The notes beneath the pieces were generated by a model. It did no database searches. It was not told the origin of the DNA and saw only the letters and a list, made by a program, of their open reading frames with translations. The position numbers were made by a program, and so were the translations under genes. Positions 42,432-50,960 of a stretch of 64,000 bases of DNA are shown here, piece after piece. The DNA lies in the NCBI GenBank assembly GCA_012839295.1, contig DUNO01000005.1:62001-126000 (forward strand), in the 5' to 3' direction. Source of the DNA: Clostridiales bacterium. Lineage in GTDB: Bacteria > Bacillota > Clostridia > Lachnospirales > Lachnospiraceae. How positions within the stretch are numbered: position 1 is the stretch's first letter; every line of letters begins with the position of its first letter.

Positions 42432-43817
42432 ATGGCACTTGTTGGTGCATTTATTGTTCCTCATCCGCCGCTGGTGGTTCCTGAGGTCGGCAGGGGGCAG
42501 GAAAGGGAGGTCAGTAAGACGGTAGGCAGCTACCACGAAATAGCAAGGCGTATCGCGGAATTAAAACCGGAGACAATCATTCTTACTTCACCCCATTCGA
42601 TTATGTATTCGGATTATTTCCATATCTCTCCGGGGCGGGCGGCGGCGGGTAATTTTGGACAGTTTGGTGCCGGTAAGGTATCATTTCGCTCCGAGTATGA
42701 TGAAGAGTTTGTGGAGGCTCTGGAGAGCTGTGCAGAGGGAGCCGGCGTTGAGGCGGGGACGCTGGGTGAAAAGAACCCCCACCTGGATCATGGAACGATG
42801 GTTCCATTATATTTTATCAACCAGTATTATAAGGATTATAAATTAGTCCGGATAGGCTTGTCGGGACTGTCCGGCACAGACCATTACAGGCTGGGAAGCT
42901 GCGTGGCTAAGACGGCGGACAAGCTGGGCAGGAGAATCGTCTTTGTGGCAAGCGGCGATCTTTCCCATAAGCTGAAGGAGGATGGACCTTACGGGTTTGC
43001 GAAGGAGGGGCCGGAATTTGATGAAGAGGTTACCCGGGCAATGAAGGAAGGGGATTTCCTGAAATTTATGGAGATTGGTCCGGATTTTTGTGAAGCAGCC
43101 GCGGAATGTGGGCTTAAATCCTTTATCATTATGGCAGGAGCCCTAAGCGGTAAGGCGGTGGAACCGGATTTTTTATCCTATGAAGGAACCTTTGGAGTGG
43201 GATATGCATTATGTGAGTTCAAGATCAAAGGTGAAGGTGAGAACAGGGATTTTGGCCGGATCTTTACGGAGAAACAGAGGGAACTCGTGAGGAAACAGCA
43301 GGAGAAGGAGGATCCTTATGTGCATCTGGCAAGGCAGGCCCTCGAACATTATGTAACTACAGGAAAGTATATGGCTCTTCCTGGAGGGCTTCCTGCCGAA
43401 ATGACGGGCCGGAAGGCAGGGGTCTTCGTATCCTTGAAAAAGCATGGAAGCCTGCGGGGCTGCATTGGGACAATCAGCCCTGTGACAGGCAGCATCGCAA
43501 AGGAAATTATGCGCAACAGTGTCAGCTCTGGTATGGAGGATCCAAGATTCCCGCCGGTAACAGAGGAAGAGCTGCCGGAGCTGATTTATAGTGTGGACGT
43601 GCTGGGGGAACCGGAGCCCATCAGTTCTATGGCAGAGCTGGATGTTGTACGCTATGGCGTTATTGTGACCTCAGGCAGAAAACGGGGGTTGCTGCTTCCC
43701 AACCTGGACAATGTGAATACAGTGGAAGAGCAGGTTTCCATTGCAAAGAAGAAAGCGGGCATTTACGATAATGAGGCCTTCTCAATGGAGCGCTTTGAGG
43801 TGGTGAGGCATAAATGA
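42432..43817 (+). CDS. AmmeMemoRadiSam system protein: LigB/Memo-like plus AMMECR1 fusion
   Basis: Residues 1-265 form a LigB/Memo-like domain (ALVGAFIVPHPPLVVPEVG, LTSPHSIMYSDYFHISPG, the metal-type histidines in PHLDHGTMVPLYFI, VFVASGDLSHKLKEDGPYG). Residues 285-461 form an AMMECR1 domain with the family signature SLRGCIGTISPVTGSI and DPRFPPVTEEELPELIYSVDVL. In many bacteria these are separate genes next to a radical-SAM gene; here two are one protein and the radical-SAM gene overlaps by four bases. Function of the system is unknown. AAGGAGGTGG precedes the ATG. Confidence 0.9.
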   Translation: MALVGAFIVPHPPLVVPEVGRGQEREVSKTVGSYHEIARRIAELKPETIILTSPHSIMYSDYFHISPGRAAAGNFGQFGAGKVSFRSEYDEEFVEALESCAEGAGVEAGTLGEKNPHLDHGTMVPLYFINQYYKDYKLVRIGLSGLSGTDHYRLGSCVAKTADKLGRRIVFVASGDLSHKLKEDGPYGFAKEGPEFDEEVTRAMKEGDFLKFMEIGPDFCEAAAECGLKSFIIMAGALSGKAVEPDFLSYEGTFGVGYALCEFKIKGEGENRDFGRIFTEKQRELVRKQQEKEDPYVHLARQALEHYVTTGKYMALPGGLPAEMTGRKAGVFVSLKKHGSLRGCIGTISPVTGSIAKEIMRNSVSSGMEDPRFPPVTEEELPELIYSVDVLGEPEPISSMAELDVVRYGVIVTSGRKRGLLLPNLDNVNTVEEQVSIAKKKAGIYDNEAFSMERFEVVRHK

Positions 43818-44641
43818 AAGTCCAGTGTGAAATCTGTCCCCATCATTGTAAGCTGGAAGAGGGGCATATTGGCCTGTGCAGGGCCAGACTAAACCGGAAT
43901 GGCAGGATCATCAGCGAAAATTACGGGAAGCTGACGGCAGTAGCCCTGGATCCCATAGAGAAGAAGCCCTTGTACCACTTTTATCCCGGCAGCAGGATTC
44001 TGTCCGTTGGAAGCTATGGCTGTAACTTAAAATGCTCCTTTTGCCAGAACAGTGATATCTCCATGACCGGAGGCAATGATATCCCGGTACAGGAGACCGC
44101 CTGTGAGGAGCTGGTAAAGAAGGCTCTTCTGCTGCAGGAACGGGGAAACATTGGTATTGCCTATACCTACAACGAGCCCCTGATAGGATATGAATTTGTC
44201 CGTGATTGCGCAAAGCTGGCCCATCAGCACAGATTAAAAAATGTAGTAGTATCAAACGGATATATCTGCGAGGAGCCGTTAAAACAGCTGCTGCCGTGGA
44301 TTGATGCCCTTAATATTGACCTGAAGTGCTTTACTGAAGCGTATTACCATGAGCTGGGAGGTGACCTGGCTACGGTAAAGCGCTCGATTGAAATAGCCTC
44401 TGAAAAAAGCCATGTGGAGGTCACTACCTTAATTATACCAGGAGAAAATGACAGCGACGAAGAGATGGAGGAGCTGTCGGGCTGGCTGGCAGGGATCAGC
44501 CCGGAAATCCCCCTCCATATTTCCCGTTTCTTCCCGAGATGGCAGATGCAGGACCGGGAGGCTACTCCGGTAAAAAGGGTATACCATCTGGCACAGGTTG
44601 CCAGGAAGCATTTGAAGTTTGTTTATGAAGGGAATTGCTGA
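43814..44641 (+). CDS. amrS: AmmeMemoRadiSam system radical-SAM enzyme
   Basis: The 275-residue enzyme has an N-terminal cysteine cluster (CEICPHHCKLEEGHIGLCRA), a radical-SAM motif GCNLKCSFCQNSD (CxxxCxxC, about 74-86), YTYNEPLIGYEFV, NGYICEEPL and DIDLKCF-like NIDLKCFTEAYYHELGG. The motif spacing and the pyruvate formate-lyase-activase-like fold are shared with AmrS proteins. Its start overlaps the preceding stop, so the two products are made together and probably act on one substrate. Confidence 0.92.
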   Translation: MKVQCEICPHHCKLEEGHIGLCRARLNRNGRIISENYGKLTAVALDPIEKKPLYHFYPGSRILSVGSYGCNLKCSFCQNSDISMTGGNDIPVQETACEELVKKALLLQERGNIGIAYTYNEPLIGYEFVRDCAKLAHQHRLKNVVVSNGYICEEPLKQLLPWIDALNIDLKCFTEAYYHELGGDLATVKRSIEIASEKSHVEVTTLIIPGENDSDEEMEELSGWLAGISPEIPLHISRFFPRWQMQDREATPVKRVYHLAQVARKHLKFVYEGNC

Positions 44642-44722
44642 TGGGATAATGGGAAGGCTTTTGTCTGAGACGGTCCTGGAAGCTTTAAGAAGGCTTATGA
44701 AGAGAAAATAGTTTATTTATGA

Positions 44723-44781
44723 TTACCGCATGGGATTACAGATATATTTATAGCTGTATGGCCTTATGCGGTAATTTTATT
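44723..44781 (+). terminator. intrinsic terminator after the radical-SAM gene
   Basis: TTACCGCAT (44723-44731) pairs with ATGCGGTAA (44766-44774), followed by TTTTATT. A second hairpin, TTATTACC with GGTAATAA (44788-44809), follows. The 306-base gap 44642-44947 holds these and the next promoter only. Confidence 0.75.
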
Positions 44782-44813
44782 GTCATATTATTACCATATA
44801 AGGTAATAATAAG

Positions 44814-44842
44814 TTGATTTATTGGATTGGATATGGTAAAAT
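44814..44842 (+). promoter_or_regulatory. promoter of the HTH-Uma2 gene
   Basis: TTGATT (44814-44819) and TAAAAT (44837-44842) are 17 bases apart. The hairpin at 44788-44809 lies just upstream of the -35 and might be an operator. Confidence 0.6.
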
Positions 44843-44947
44843 AAAGACGAATGGAATATGTAACCTATTTAAGATATGGAAGCTTATGCCCAAATAATTA
44901 GGATAAAAGGATAATGTTAACAATATCAGGTTGAGGAGGTGTGAAAA

Positions 44948-45739
44948 GTGGAAATTGAATTATTAAAGAGCTTGAAGAAGATGCAGAAATTGACGAATGA
45001 AGAATTGGCACAGAAGTCTGGAGTACCGCTTGGAACCTTGAATAAGATACTAAGCGGAGCAACCAAATCACCCCAGCACAATACAGTGAAGGCTATTGCA
45101 GAGGCCTTAAAGGTGAATTCCTATGACATGGAAGGGGTAGAGACGGAAATCCTAAGGGAAGCCGTTGCATATGATGTGACACGTAAATATACTCTGGATG
45201 ACTATTATGCATTGCCGGAGGATATGCGGGTAGAGCTGATTGATGGGAATTTTTATTTCATGGAGGCACCGACATCAGTGCATCAGACTATTATTAGTGA
45301 ACTGCATTACATGATAAAGAGTCATATAAAGCTTAACAAGGGCCAATGCAAAATATACCTATCGCCCTTTGATGTCCGCCTCGATAAGGACAACAAAACC
45401 ATGGTACAGCCTGATCTTATGATAATATGCGATAAGAATAAGATAGACAGTAAGAGGTGTAATGGTGCGCCGGATTTTATCGCTGAGGTCGTATCAAAGA
45501 GCAGTGAGAGGCTGGATTATATTAAAAAACTGAATAAATATCTGGATGCAGGAGTAAGGGAGTATTGGATTATATCGCCTGATAAAAGGTTGGTTACCAC
45601 GTATGACTTTACAGAGGGAAGTATGCCAAGGCAGTATAGCTTCTCTGATAGAATACCGCTTGGCATCTTCGAAGGTTTCATGATTGATTTTTCTGAAATA
45701 GAGAAAGAGATCAACGATATCGGAATGGATCAGGCTTAA
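44948..45739 (+). CDS. XRE-type HTH fused to an Uma2 (PD-(D/E)XK) nuclease-like domain
   Basis: Residues 1-65 are a Cro/C1 HTH (LTNEELAQKSGVPLGTLNKI, AIAEALKV). Residues 78-260 are an Uma2/DUF820 domain: YTLDDYYALPEDMRVELIDG, MEAPTSVHQTIISELHYMI, VQPDLMIICDKNKI and the nuclease core FIAEVVSKSSERLDYIKKLN, with VREYWIISPDKRLV. The PD...E-x-V-x-K pattern is kept. The role of Uma2 proteins is not established. GTG 44948 follows GAGGAGGTG. It stands alone. Confidence 0.85.
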   Translation: MEIELLKSLKKMQKLTNEELAQKSGVPLGTLNKILSGATKSPQHNTVKAIAEALKVNSYDMEGVETEILREAVAYDVTRKYTLDDYYALPEDMRVELIDGNFYFMEAPTSVHQTIISELHYMIKSHIKLNKGQCKIYLSPFDVRLDKDNKTMVQPDLMIICDKNKIDSKRCNGAPDFIAEVVSKSSERLDYIKKLNKYLDAGVREYWIISPDKRLVTTYDFTEGSMPRQYSFSDRIPLGIFEGFMIDFSEIEKEINDIGMDQA

Positions 45740-45797
45740 CCGCAGGATTCCAAGCTTCCAATATTTTGAGGACCACATTCCTATTATGGTTCAGAAT

Positions 45798-46490
45798 CTA
45801 TTCTTCCGAGATGCTTTTCGAATAAAGGACAGACGCTATTACACATAGGATAATAAAATTAGCCCCTAATACAATCAATCCAAAGCCGGTGAACTCCTTG
45901 CCCGCCAACAGGTAGCTGACCTGCTGGCTAAAGGTGAATTTAGAAACAGTCTCAATGCCGGAACTGAAGTTTGCCAGCATGGGAAGGAAGGCAAATACCA
46001 TTCCAAAGGGAACCGACAGCCCGTTGGCAGCAGAAGCATTTTTGGAGAATAGTGCAAGACAGGCGCCTAAAATGATTGAGACCAGGCTGCCGATACCTAT
46101 GGCCAGCAGGAAAAGCAAGGCTTGCTTCAGTGTAAATTCCCTAAGGAGCAAGAAGAAGCAGCTTGTTACCAGGTTAGAAACCAGTACAAACCCACCGATG
46201 CTTAACAGGTACTCCTTCAAGGTCACGTTGGACATGAACAGCACCCTAAGGGTATTGTTTTCTTTTTCCTCTGAGATAATGCTGCTTGTAGTGACAATGG
46301 GGGTAAATACACAGTGCATTGTTGCAAAGATGGACACGAAGAAGGTTCCCATCCCCACCTGGTTCTTCATAGCCTGGGTCATAACCAGGGCTATGATAGG
46401 ATATACAAAGAATAAGACCAGGACCGGCATATTCCTCAGGGAATCCTTAAGCTGTTTCTGAAATAAAGCAGTTATATTCTGGACATGCAT
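45798..46490 (-). CDS. ABC-2 type transporter permease
   Basis: The 230-residue protein has six hydrophobic segments and an N-terminal amphipathic start (VQNITALFQKQLKDSLRNMP), the ABC-2 permease pattern, with a coupling loop at SEEKENNTLRVLFMSNVTLK. Its ATG overlaps the stop of the ATPase gene (TAATG). With the ATPase it probably exports an antimicrobial or lipid-like compound. It is the last gene of the LytTR operon. Confidence 0.85.
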   Translation of the reverse strand: MHVQNITALFQKQLKDSLRNMPVLVLFFVYPIIALVMTQAMKNQVGMGTFFVSIFATMHCVFTPIVTTSSIISEEKENNTLRVLFMSNVTLKEYLLSIGGFVLVSNLVTSCFFLLLREFTLKQALLFLLAIGIGSLVSIILGACLALFSKNASAANGLSVPFGMVFAFLPMLANFSSGIETVSKFTFSQQVSYLLAGKEFTGFGLIVLGANFIILCVIASVLYSKSISEE

Positions 46491-47347
46491 TAGAGATCCA
46501 ACTCCTTTCCTGTTAATGACATGAATACGGATTCCAGATTAGGCTCGGAGGAATGGATTGCTTCTACCTTATCCTCAGCAAAATAGGCAGCAATCTGCTT
46601 TGCATTGTCTGGATTGTTAATAATGGTTATGGTCCGGCCATCGCGGCTTAAGATGGAGATAATATTATCCTTATTGTATTTTCTGCAGATCTCATCGGGT
46701 TTTCCAAATTCGACAATATTGCCCTCGTTTAATAAAGCAATGTGGTCACACAGCTTATGGGCTTCCACCATGTTGTGGGTTGTCAGGAATATGGTGGTAC
46801 CCTCTGCCTGCAGCTTTAGCAATAGCTTGTGGATTTCACTTGCGGTTACAGGATCCAGTCCGCTGGTTGGCTCATCTAAAAATAATATTTTAGGATGGTG
46901 GAGCAGGGCCCTTGCCAAAACCAGCCTTTGCCTCATACCCTTTGACAGCCTTCCCGCCGGAGTTTTGATATCAGTCAGCCCCACCTGTTTTAAGCTGTCA
47001 ATCACCTGTTCCTTTTTTATATGGTTAAATTTTGCGAAAAGGATCATGTTATCATAACAGGTCAGGCGTTCATATATTCCACTGTTATCCATTACCATGC
47101 CAATCTCGGAATAGATATTGCGGTCCAGGCTGTTGCAGCTTTTTCCCATGATTTCGGCAGTACCGGTATAGGAGAGCTGGCCGGTTAATATTTTGATTAA
47201 GGTTGTTTTCCCGGCTCCGGAGGGGCCGAGTAAACCAAATATTTCTCCTGGTAAGACCGTTAGGGAAAGCTTTGTCAATACTTCCTTTTGGCCGAAGCTT
47301 TTGGAGAGCCTGTTCATGTAGATACTATTTGTGTAAATACTATTCAT
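46490..47347 (-). CDS. ABC transporter ATPase
   Basis: The 285-residue ATPase has Walker A LLGPSGAGKTTLIKILTG, the Q-loop in MDNSGIYERLT, signature LSKGMRQRLVLARALLHHP, Walker B KILFLDEPTSGLDP and H-loop LTTHNMVEAHKL. A C-terminal domain of the BcrA/DrrA type follows. I use the ATG at 47347 (after GGGAGGAAGACA), which overlaps the DUF3021 stop; the longer frame start has no ribosome site. Confidence 0.93.
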   Translation of the reverse strand: MNSIYTNSIYMNRLSKSFGQKEVLTKLSLTVLPGEIFGLLGPSGAGKTTLIKILTGQLSYTGTAEIMGKSCNSLDRNIYSEIGMVMDNSGIYERLTCYDNMILFAKFNHIKKEQVIDSLKQVGLTDIKTPAGRLSKGMRQRLVLARALLHHPKILFLDEPTSGLDPVTASEIHKLLLKLQAEGTTIFLTTHNMVEAHKLCDHIALLNEGNIVEFGKPDEICRKYNKDNIISILSRDGRTITIINNPDNAKQIAAYFAEDKVEAIHSSEPNLESVFMSLTGKELDL

Positions 47348-47831
47348 TATTGTCTTCCTCCCTTTGCTCTTTATAAAAATAGAGCAGCTCATCATAGCGC
47401 CTGCTATCAAGCTTTGTCTTTAGGATCATGGCAGAGGAGCCTATCAGGAAGCCTCCCCCAAAGCAGATAAAAAAACCTGCCCATGCAAGATGGTTATCAT
47501 ATCGGAACCAGCCAAATAGCAGAATAAATACCATATGGACCAGAAGAATACTTAGCAGCATGAGAATGGTCCGCCATAGAGCCATCATTTTCTTAGAGAT
47601 AAGGTCACTGTAGAAGAGATTTTTTAATAAGACAGTAACAGCGGCACTTAATAGAAACTGCAGCATGGTTGTTGAGGCCAATCCCTTTGAACCAAACTGG
47701 AACATGGTGGACATCCCCTTCGTCATTTCTCCGAACAGGGCTGCGATGAGCATCATCATCAGGATATCTGCCGCGAATAAAATGAGTGTCCAGGCTATAA
47801 ATTGAAAGAAAGAGTTATGCTTGTGTTCCAT
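47340..47831 (-). CDS. DUF3021 membrane protein
   Basis: The 163-residue protein has four membrane segments (for example FIAWTLILFAADILMMMLIA and LWRTILMLLSILLVHMVFIL) and an acidic C-terminal tail. DUF3021 proteins are the standard partners of stand-alone LytTR regulators and may hold them at the membrane. It sits between the LytTR gene, with which it shares one base, and the ABC ATPase. Confidence 0.85.
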   Translation of the reverse strand: MEHKHNSFFQFIAWTLILFAADILMMMLIAALFGEMTKGMSTMFQFGSKGLASTTMLQFLLSAAVTVLLKNLFYSDLISKKMMALWRTILMLLSILLVHMVFILLFGWFRYDNHLAWAGFFICFGGGFLIGSSAMILKTKLDSRRYDELLYFYKEQREEDNNE

Positions 47832-48271
47832 TATTTCACCCCCAGCTTTTTCTTGATTGCAGGTGCATATTGCCTTGATACAAATAACTTTTCCTGGTTG
47901 CTCATAGTAACGAGAAGCTTACCGTCAATATCTGCTTTAATGGAGATAATCTGGTTGAAGTTAAGGATACAGGATTTATTTACACGGATAAAATCCAGGG
48001 CGGCAAGTTGTTCCTCCAGCTCATATAATTTTAAATCTGTTTCATAAATATCTTTTTTAGTATAAAAGAAGGTCTTTTTATCCACCGTATCAATGTAGAG
48101 TACCTTGGATGCATCCAGTATGTAAGTCTGGTCATCTTTTCTGCCGGTAAGCTTTAAGTCCAAAACCCGCAGCATTGAGATGAGCTTTTCCACCTCGGTG
48201 CTGATTTTATTGCAGCTGATGGTGATTTCAGTCTCCCTCAGCCCGGGATCTTCGTTAATGTGTATCCTCAA
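47831..48271 (-). CDS. LytTR-domain DNA-binding regulator
   Basis: The 146-residue protein has no receiver. Residues about 45-146 are the LytTR domain (VLYIDTVDKKTFFYTKKDIY, LEEQLAALDFIRVNKSCILN, FNQIISIKADIDGKLLVTMS, LFVSRQYAPAIKKKL). I place the start at TTG 48271 because the GGAGGTG ribosome site is inside the first codons of the longer frame. The operon promoter has a 21-base-spaced direct repeat of the type LytTR proteins bind, so autoregulation is likely. Confidence 0.9.
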   Translation of the reverse strand: MRIHINEDPGLRETEITISCNKISTEVEKLISMLRVLDLKLTGRKDDQTYILDASKVLYIDTVDKKTFFYTKKDIYETDLKLYELEEQLAALDFIRVNKSCILNFNQIISIKADIDGKLLVTMSNQEKLFVSRQYAPAIKKKLGVK

Positions 48272-48295
48272 ACGGTGCACCTCCATTTCAATTTT

Positions 48296-48324
48296 AATAT
48301 ACTAATTCTACCATTTATTTTCAA
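48296..48324 (-). promoter_or_regulatory. promoter of the LytTR-ABC operon
   Basis: On the minus strand TTGAAA (complement of 48319-48324) and TATATT (complement of 48296-48301) are exactly 17 bases apart, about 25 bases before the start codon. Confidence 0.75.
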
Positions 48325-48333
48325 TCTTTCCAG

Positions 48334-48367
48334 CCTATGTTGCGGAAAATGGAACCTATGTTGCGGA
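48334..48367 (-). promoter_or_regulatory. LytTR-type operator (two 13-bp direct repeats, 21-bp step)
   Basis: CCTATGTTGCGGA occurs at 48334-48346 and again at 48355-48367. A 21-base centre distance, two turns on one DNA face, is the classic spacing of LytTR binding sites. The near copy ends ten bases upstream of the -35, a normal activator position. Confidence 0.75.
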
Positions 48368-48520
48368 TATTTAAGTTCAGCTTCGATGCAGGCTCAGGAT
48401 CCTTGTCATGTTGCTGCTGGTGTGTCCGGCTTTAGCATAAGAAGCATACATAAATCGGGGAAAGCTTCCAATACTATTTATGCAGCCGATGAATTTGTAT
48501 TGAAATGATTGGAGGTAATC

Positions 48521-48676
48521 ATGGGCAAGGAAAAGGATGAGAAAATGCACCAGAAAAAACAGCAGGAGAAATTCAATACCGTCACGAACTCCGTTAAGCC
48601 TGAGAATCAGAACCAGCACCATAATGTAAAGCAGGAGGGTGTGGGAAGACAGAATTTTAAATACCGGGATAAGTGA
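48521..48676 (+). CDS. small hydrophilic protein of unknown function
   Basis: A 51-residue frame starts at ATG 48521 after a perfect TTGGAGGTAATC. It is rich in Lys, Gln, Asn and Glu (KEKDEKMHQKKQQEKFNTVT, GVGRQNFKYRDK), has no hydrophobic segment, and looks disordered. Size and composition recall small spore proteins, but I recognise no family. It lies alone between the LytTR operator and tatD. Confidence 0.6.
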   Translation: MGKEKDEKMHQKKQQEKFNTVTNSVKPENQNQHHNVKQEGVGRQNFKYRDK

Positions 48677-48828
48677 CAGATACAGGAAGACGGGGGTATT
48701 AAGCATTCCGGATTTTCCGGCAGGTTTGGCAAACCCTTTGGTGCCCCTGTCTTTCCTGTGTTGAAATAGCTGCCAGGCTGGTGTATAATGAGAGCCAGAC
48801 AAAAACAAAAGAGATAAGAGGACAGATT

Positions 48829-49593
48829 ATGATATTTGAAACACACGCCCATTATGATGATGAGGCATTTGACATAGACAGGGATGAACTGCTGGAGGGC
48901 TTTCCTGGAAAGGGAATCGGATATGTGGTCAATATAGGCTCCGAGGTCGGCTCGGTAGATAAGGTACTGGCCCTGGCTGACAAATATCCCTTTGTTTATG
49001 CTACAGTCGGCGTTCACCCTAGCAGTACGGCAGAATTAAATGAGGAGGTATTCGCCTGGATTAAGGAAAAGGCGAAGCACCCAAAGAATCTGGCAATCGG
49101 GGAAATTGGCCTGGATTATTATTGGGATACCCCGGACAGGCCTGTTCAAAAGAAGTGGTTTGAGCGTCAGATGGAGCTGGCGGGGGAATTAAGTCTTCCG
49201 TTGGTCATCCACAGCAGGGATGCGGCAAATGATACCTATCATATGTTAAAGGAAGCAAGGGCAGATGAATTGGGCGCAATCATCCATTGCTTTGGATATG
49301 GGGTGGAGCAGGCAAGACAATACCTGAATATGGATTTCTACCTCGGGATTGGAGGGGTAGTAACCTTTACCAATGGAAAGAAGCTGAAGGAGGTTGTGGA
49401 ATATGCACCCTTGGAGAAGCTGGTGTTAGAGACGGACAGCCCTTACTTGTCCCCGGTGCCCCACAGGGGCAAGAGGAATACTTCCCTGAACCTGACCTAT
49501 GTAGCCCAGGAAATTGCCAGGATTAAGCAGGTTGATTATGAGACGGTATTGCGGGTCACCGGGGAGAACGCTAAAAGGTTCTACCGTTTATAG
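48829..49593 (+). CDS. tatD: TatD-family metal-dependent DNase/hydrolase
   Basis: The 254-residue protein has metal-binding ETHAHYDDEAF at the start, VGVHPSST, IGEIGLDYYWD (about 89-99), LVIHSRDAANDTYHML, IIHCFGYGVEQA and LETDSPYLSPVPHRGKRN. It is a Mg2+/Mn2+ exonuclease-type hydrolase. I use ATG 48829, after AGAGGACAGATT. In Bacillus subtilis the homologue (yabD) also lies between abrB and rsmA; here about 12 kb separate abrB and tatD. Confidence 0.93.
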   Translation: MIFETHAHYDDEAFDIDRDELLEGFPGKGIGYVVNIGSEVGSVDKVLALADKYPFVYATVGVHPSSTAELNEEVFAWIKEKAKHPKNLAIGEIGLDYYWDTPDRPVQKKWFERQMELAGELSLPLVIHSRDAANDTYHMLKEARADELGAIIHCFGYGVEQARQYLNMDFYLGIGGVVTFTNGKKLKEVVEYAPLEKLVLETDSPYLSPVPHRGKRNTSLNLTYVAQEIARIKQVDYETVLRVTGENAKRFYRL

Positions 49594-49708
49594 CGTAAAA
49601 GCGTAGCAAAGAAGAGGAAGAATGCAAAGCTAAGTAAGCTGCAGCCCTGGCAGCGGTTTATTGGAATAGAAAACAAAAGACTATCAAAATAGATATGTGA
49701 GGATAAGA

Positions 49709-50581
49709 ATGGCGACACTGGGAAATCCCAAAAATACGATAGAAATTTTAAATAAATACAAGTTTGTATTCCAAAAAAAATTCGGACAAAACTTTTTAAT
49801 TGATACCCATGTGCTGGATAAGATTATCCATGCGGCGGATATTATGAAGGAGGATTTTGTACTGGAAATCGGCCCTGGAATCGGTACACTGACCCAATAT
49901 CTCTGTGAAAATGCCAGGGAGGTTGTGGCAGTAGAAATTGACCGGATGTTAATTCCGATCTTAGAGGATACCCTGTCGGAATATAATAATGTAACTGTAA
50001 TCAATAATGATATTCTTAAATTGGATCTGAATGCCCTGGTTGATGAAAGAAATCACGGGAAGCCGATTAAGGTAGTGGCGAATCTCCCCTATTACATCAC
50101 CACACCGATTGTCATGGATTTGTTCGAAAGGCATTTGCCGTTAAAAAATATCACGGTGATGGTCCAGAAAGAGGTGGCCGACCGTATGCAGGCAGCCCCG
50201 GGAGGGAAGGACTATGGAGCCCTGTCCCTTGCAGTGCAATACTATGCGAAGCCCTATATAGCGGCTAATGTCCCTCCGAACTGCTTTATGCCAAGACCAA
50301 ATGTAGGGTCAGCCGTTATTAACCTTACCTTACATGAGAATCCCCCGGTAAAGGTTAAAGATGAAAAGCTGTTATTCCGGATGATCCGTGCATCCTTTAA
50401 CCAAAGGAGAAAGACCCTGGTCAATGGCCTGAACAATTCAACGGAGCTGTCCTTTTCAAAGGAGGATATCATAAAAGCTCTGGGGCAGCTGGGCATATCT
50501 GAAAATATCAGGGGTGAGGCCCTGACCCTGGAACAGTTTGCCGCATTGGCGGATGTGCTGTCGGTGCATAGCCAGGGATAA
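49709..50581 (+). CDS. rsmA: 16S rRNA dimethyladenosine transferase RsmA (KsgA)
   Basis: The 290-residue enzyme has KKFGQNFLIDTHVLDKII, motif I LEIGPGIGTLTQYL (about 52-65), AVEIDRML, VVANLPYYITTPIVM (catalytic NLPY, about 113-127), MVQKEVADRM and FNQRRKTLVNGL. It dimethylates two adenines near the 3' end of 16S rRNA. I use ATG 49709 after TGAGGATAAG. Confidence 0.95.
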   Translation: MATLGNPKNTIEILNKYKFVFQKKFGQNFLIDTHVLDKIIHAADIMKEDFVLEIGPGIGTLTQYLCENAREVVAVEIDRMLIPILEDTLSEYNNVTVINNDILKLDLNALVDERNHGKPIKVVANLPYYITTPIVMDLFERHLPLKNITVMVQKEVADRMQAAPGGKDYGALSLAVQYYAKPYIAANVPPNCFMPRPNVGSAVINLTLHENPPVKVKDEKLLFRMIRASFNQRRKTLVNGLNNSTELSFSKEDIIKALGQLGISENIRGEALTLEQFAALADVLSVHSQG

Positions 50582-50713
50582 ATCCACAAAGACCGGCCTG
50601 ATTGTGGAATTCTTACCGGAAAAACAGGCGTGGCGTGGATAAGAAGAGCAGTCCAGGGAGCAATTACGAAATGTGGACTAGGATCAATACAGTTAAGGAA
50701 ACTGATAAAAAGG

Positions 50714-50764
50714 AAGATCTCTCTGAAAAGCAGCTTTGCTGCGGACCGGGAAGATCTTTTTTTA
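50714..50764 (+). terminator. intrinsic terminator after rsmA
   Basis: AAGATCT (50714-50720) pairs with AGATCTT (50752-50758), with an inner GCAGC/GCTGC stem, and a T-run to 50764. Confidence 0.7.
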
Positions 50765-50854
50765 CGGGATGAATGGATTATTACATAGGAATATTGACGC
50801 TTCCACTAGAATATATTGAATAGAAGGTTGAGAGCAATAAGATTAATCCACAAG

Positions 50855-50926
50855 GGAAGGATCGGGTCCATGCTAGAATTTCATGGCAATTTGTGAAGTA
50901 AAAAGCATGGACATAATTATGAAACA
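50855..50926 (+). repeat. TCCATGC...GCATGGA intergenic element, copy A
   Basis: The left arm TCCATGC (50867-50873) can pair with GCATGGA (50905-50911); the right end is GCATGGACATAATTATGAA. A second copy with about 30 of 40 left-part bases matching lies at 53831-53921. It reads as the small frame MDIIMKQSGLE and ends 35 bases before the next gene. The gap 50582-50960 holds the rsmA terminator and this element. Confidence 0.7.
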
Positions 50927-50960
50927 ATCCGGTTTGGAATAGGAAAGCGAGGGAGTGGTT

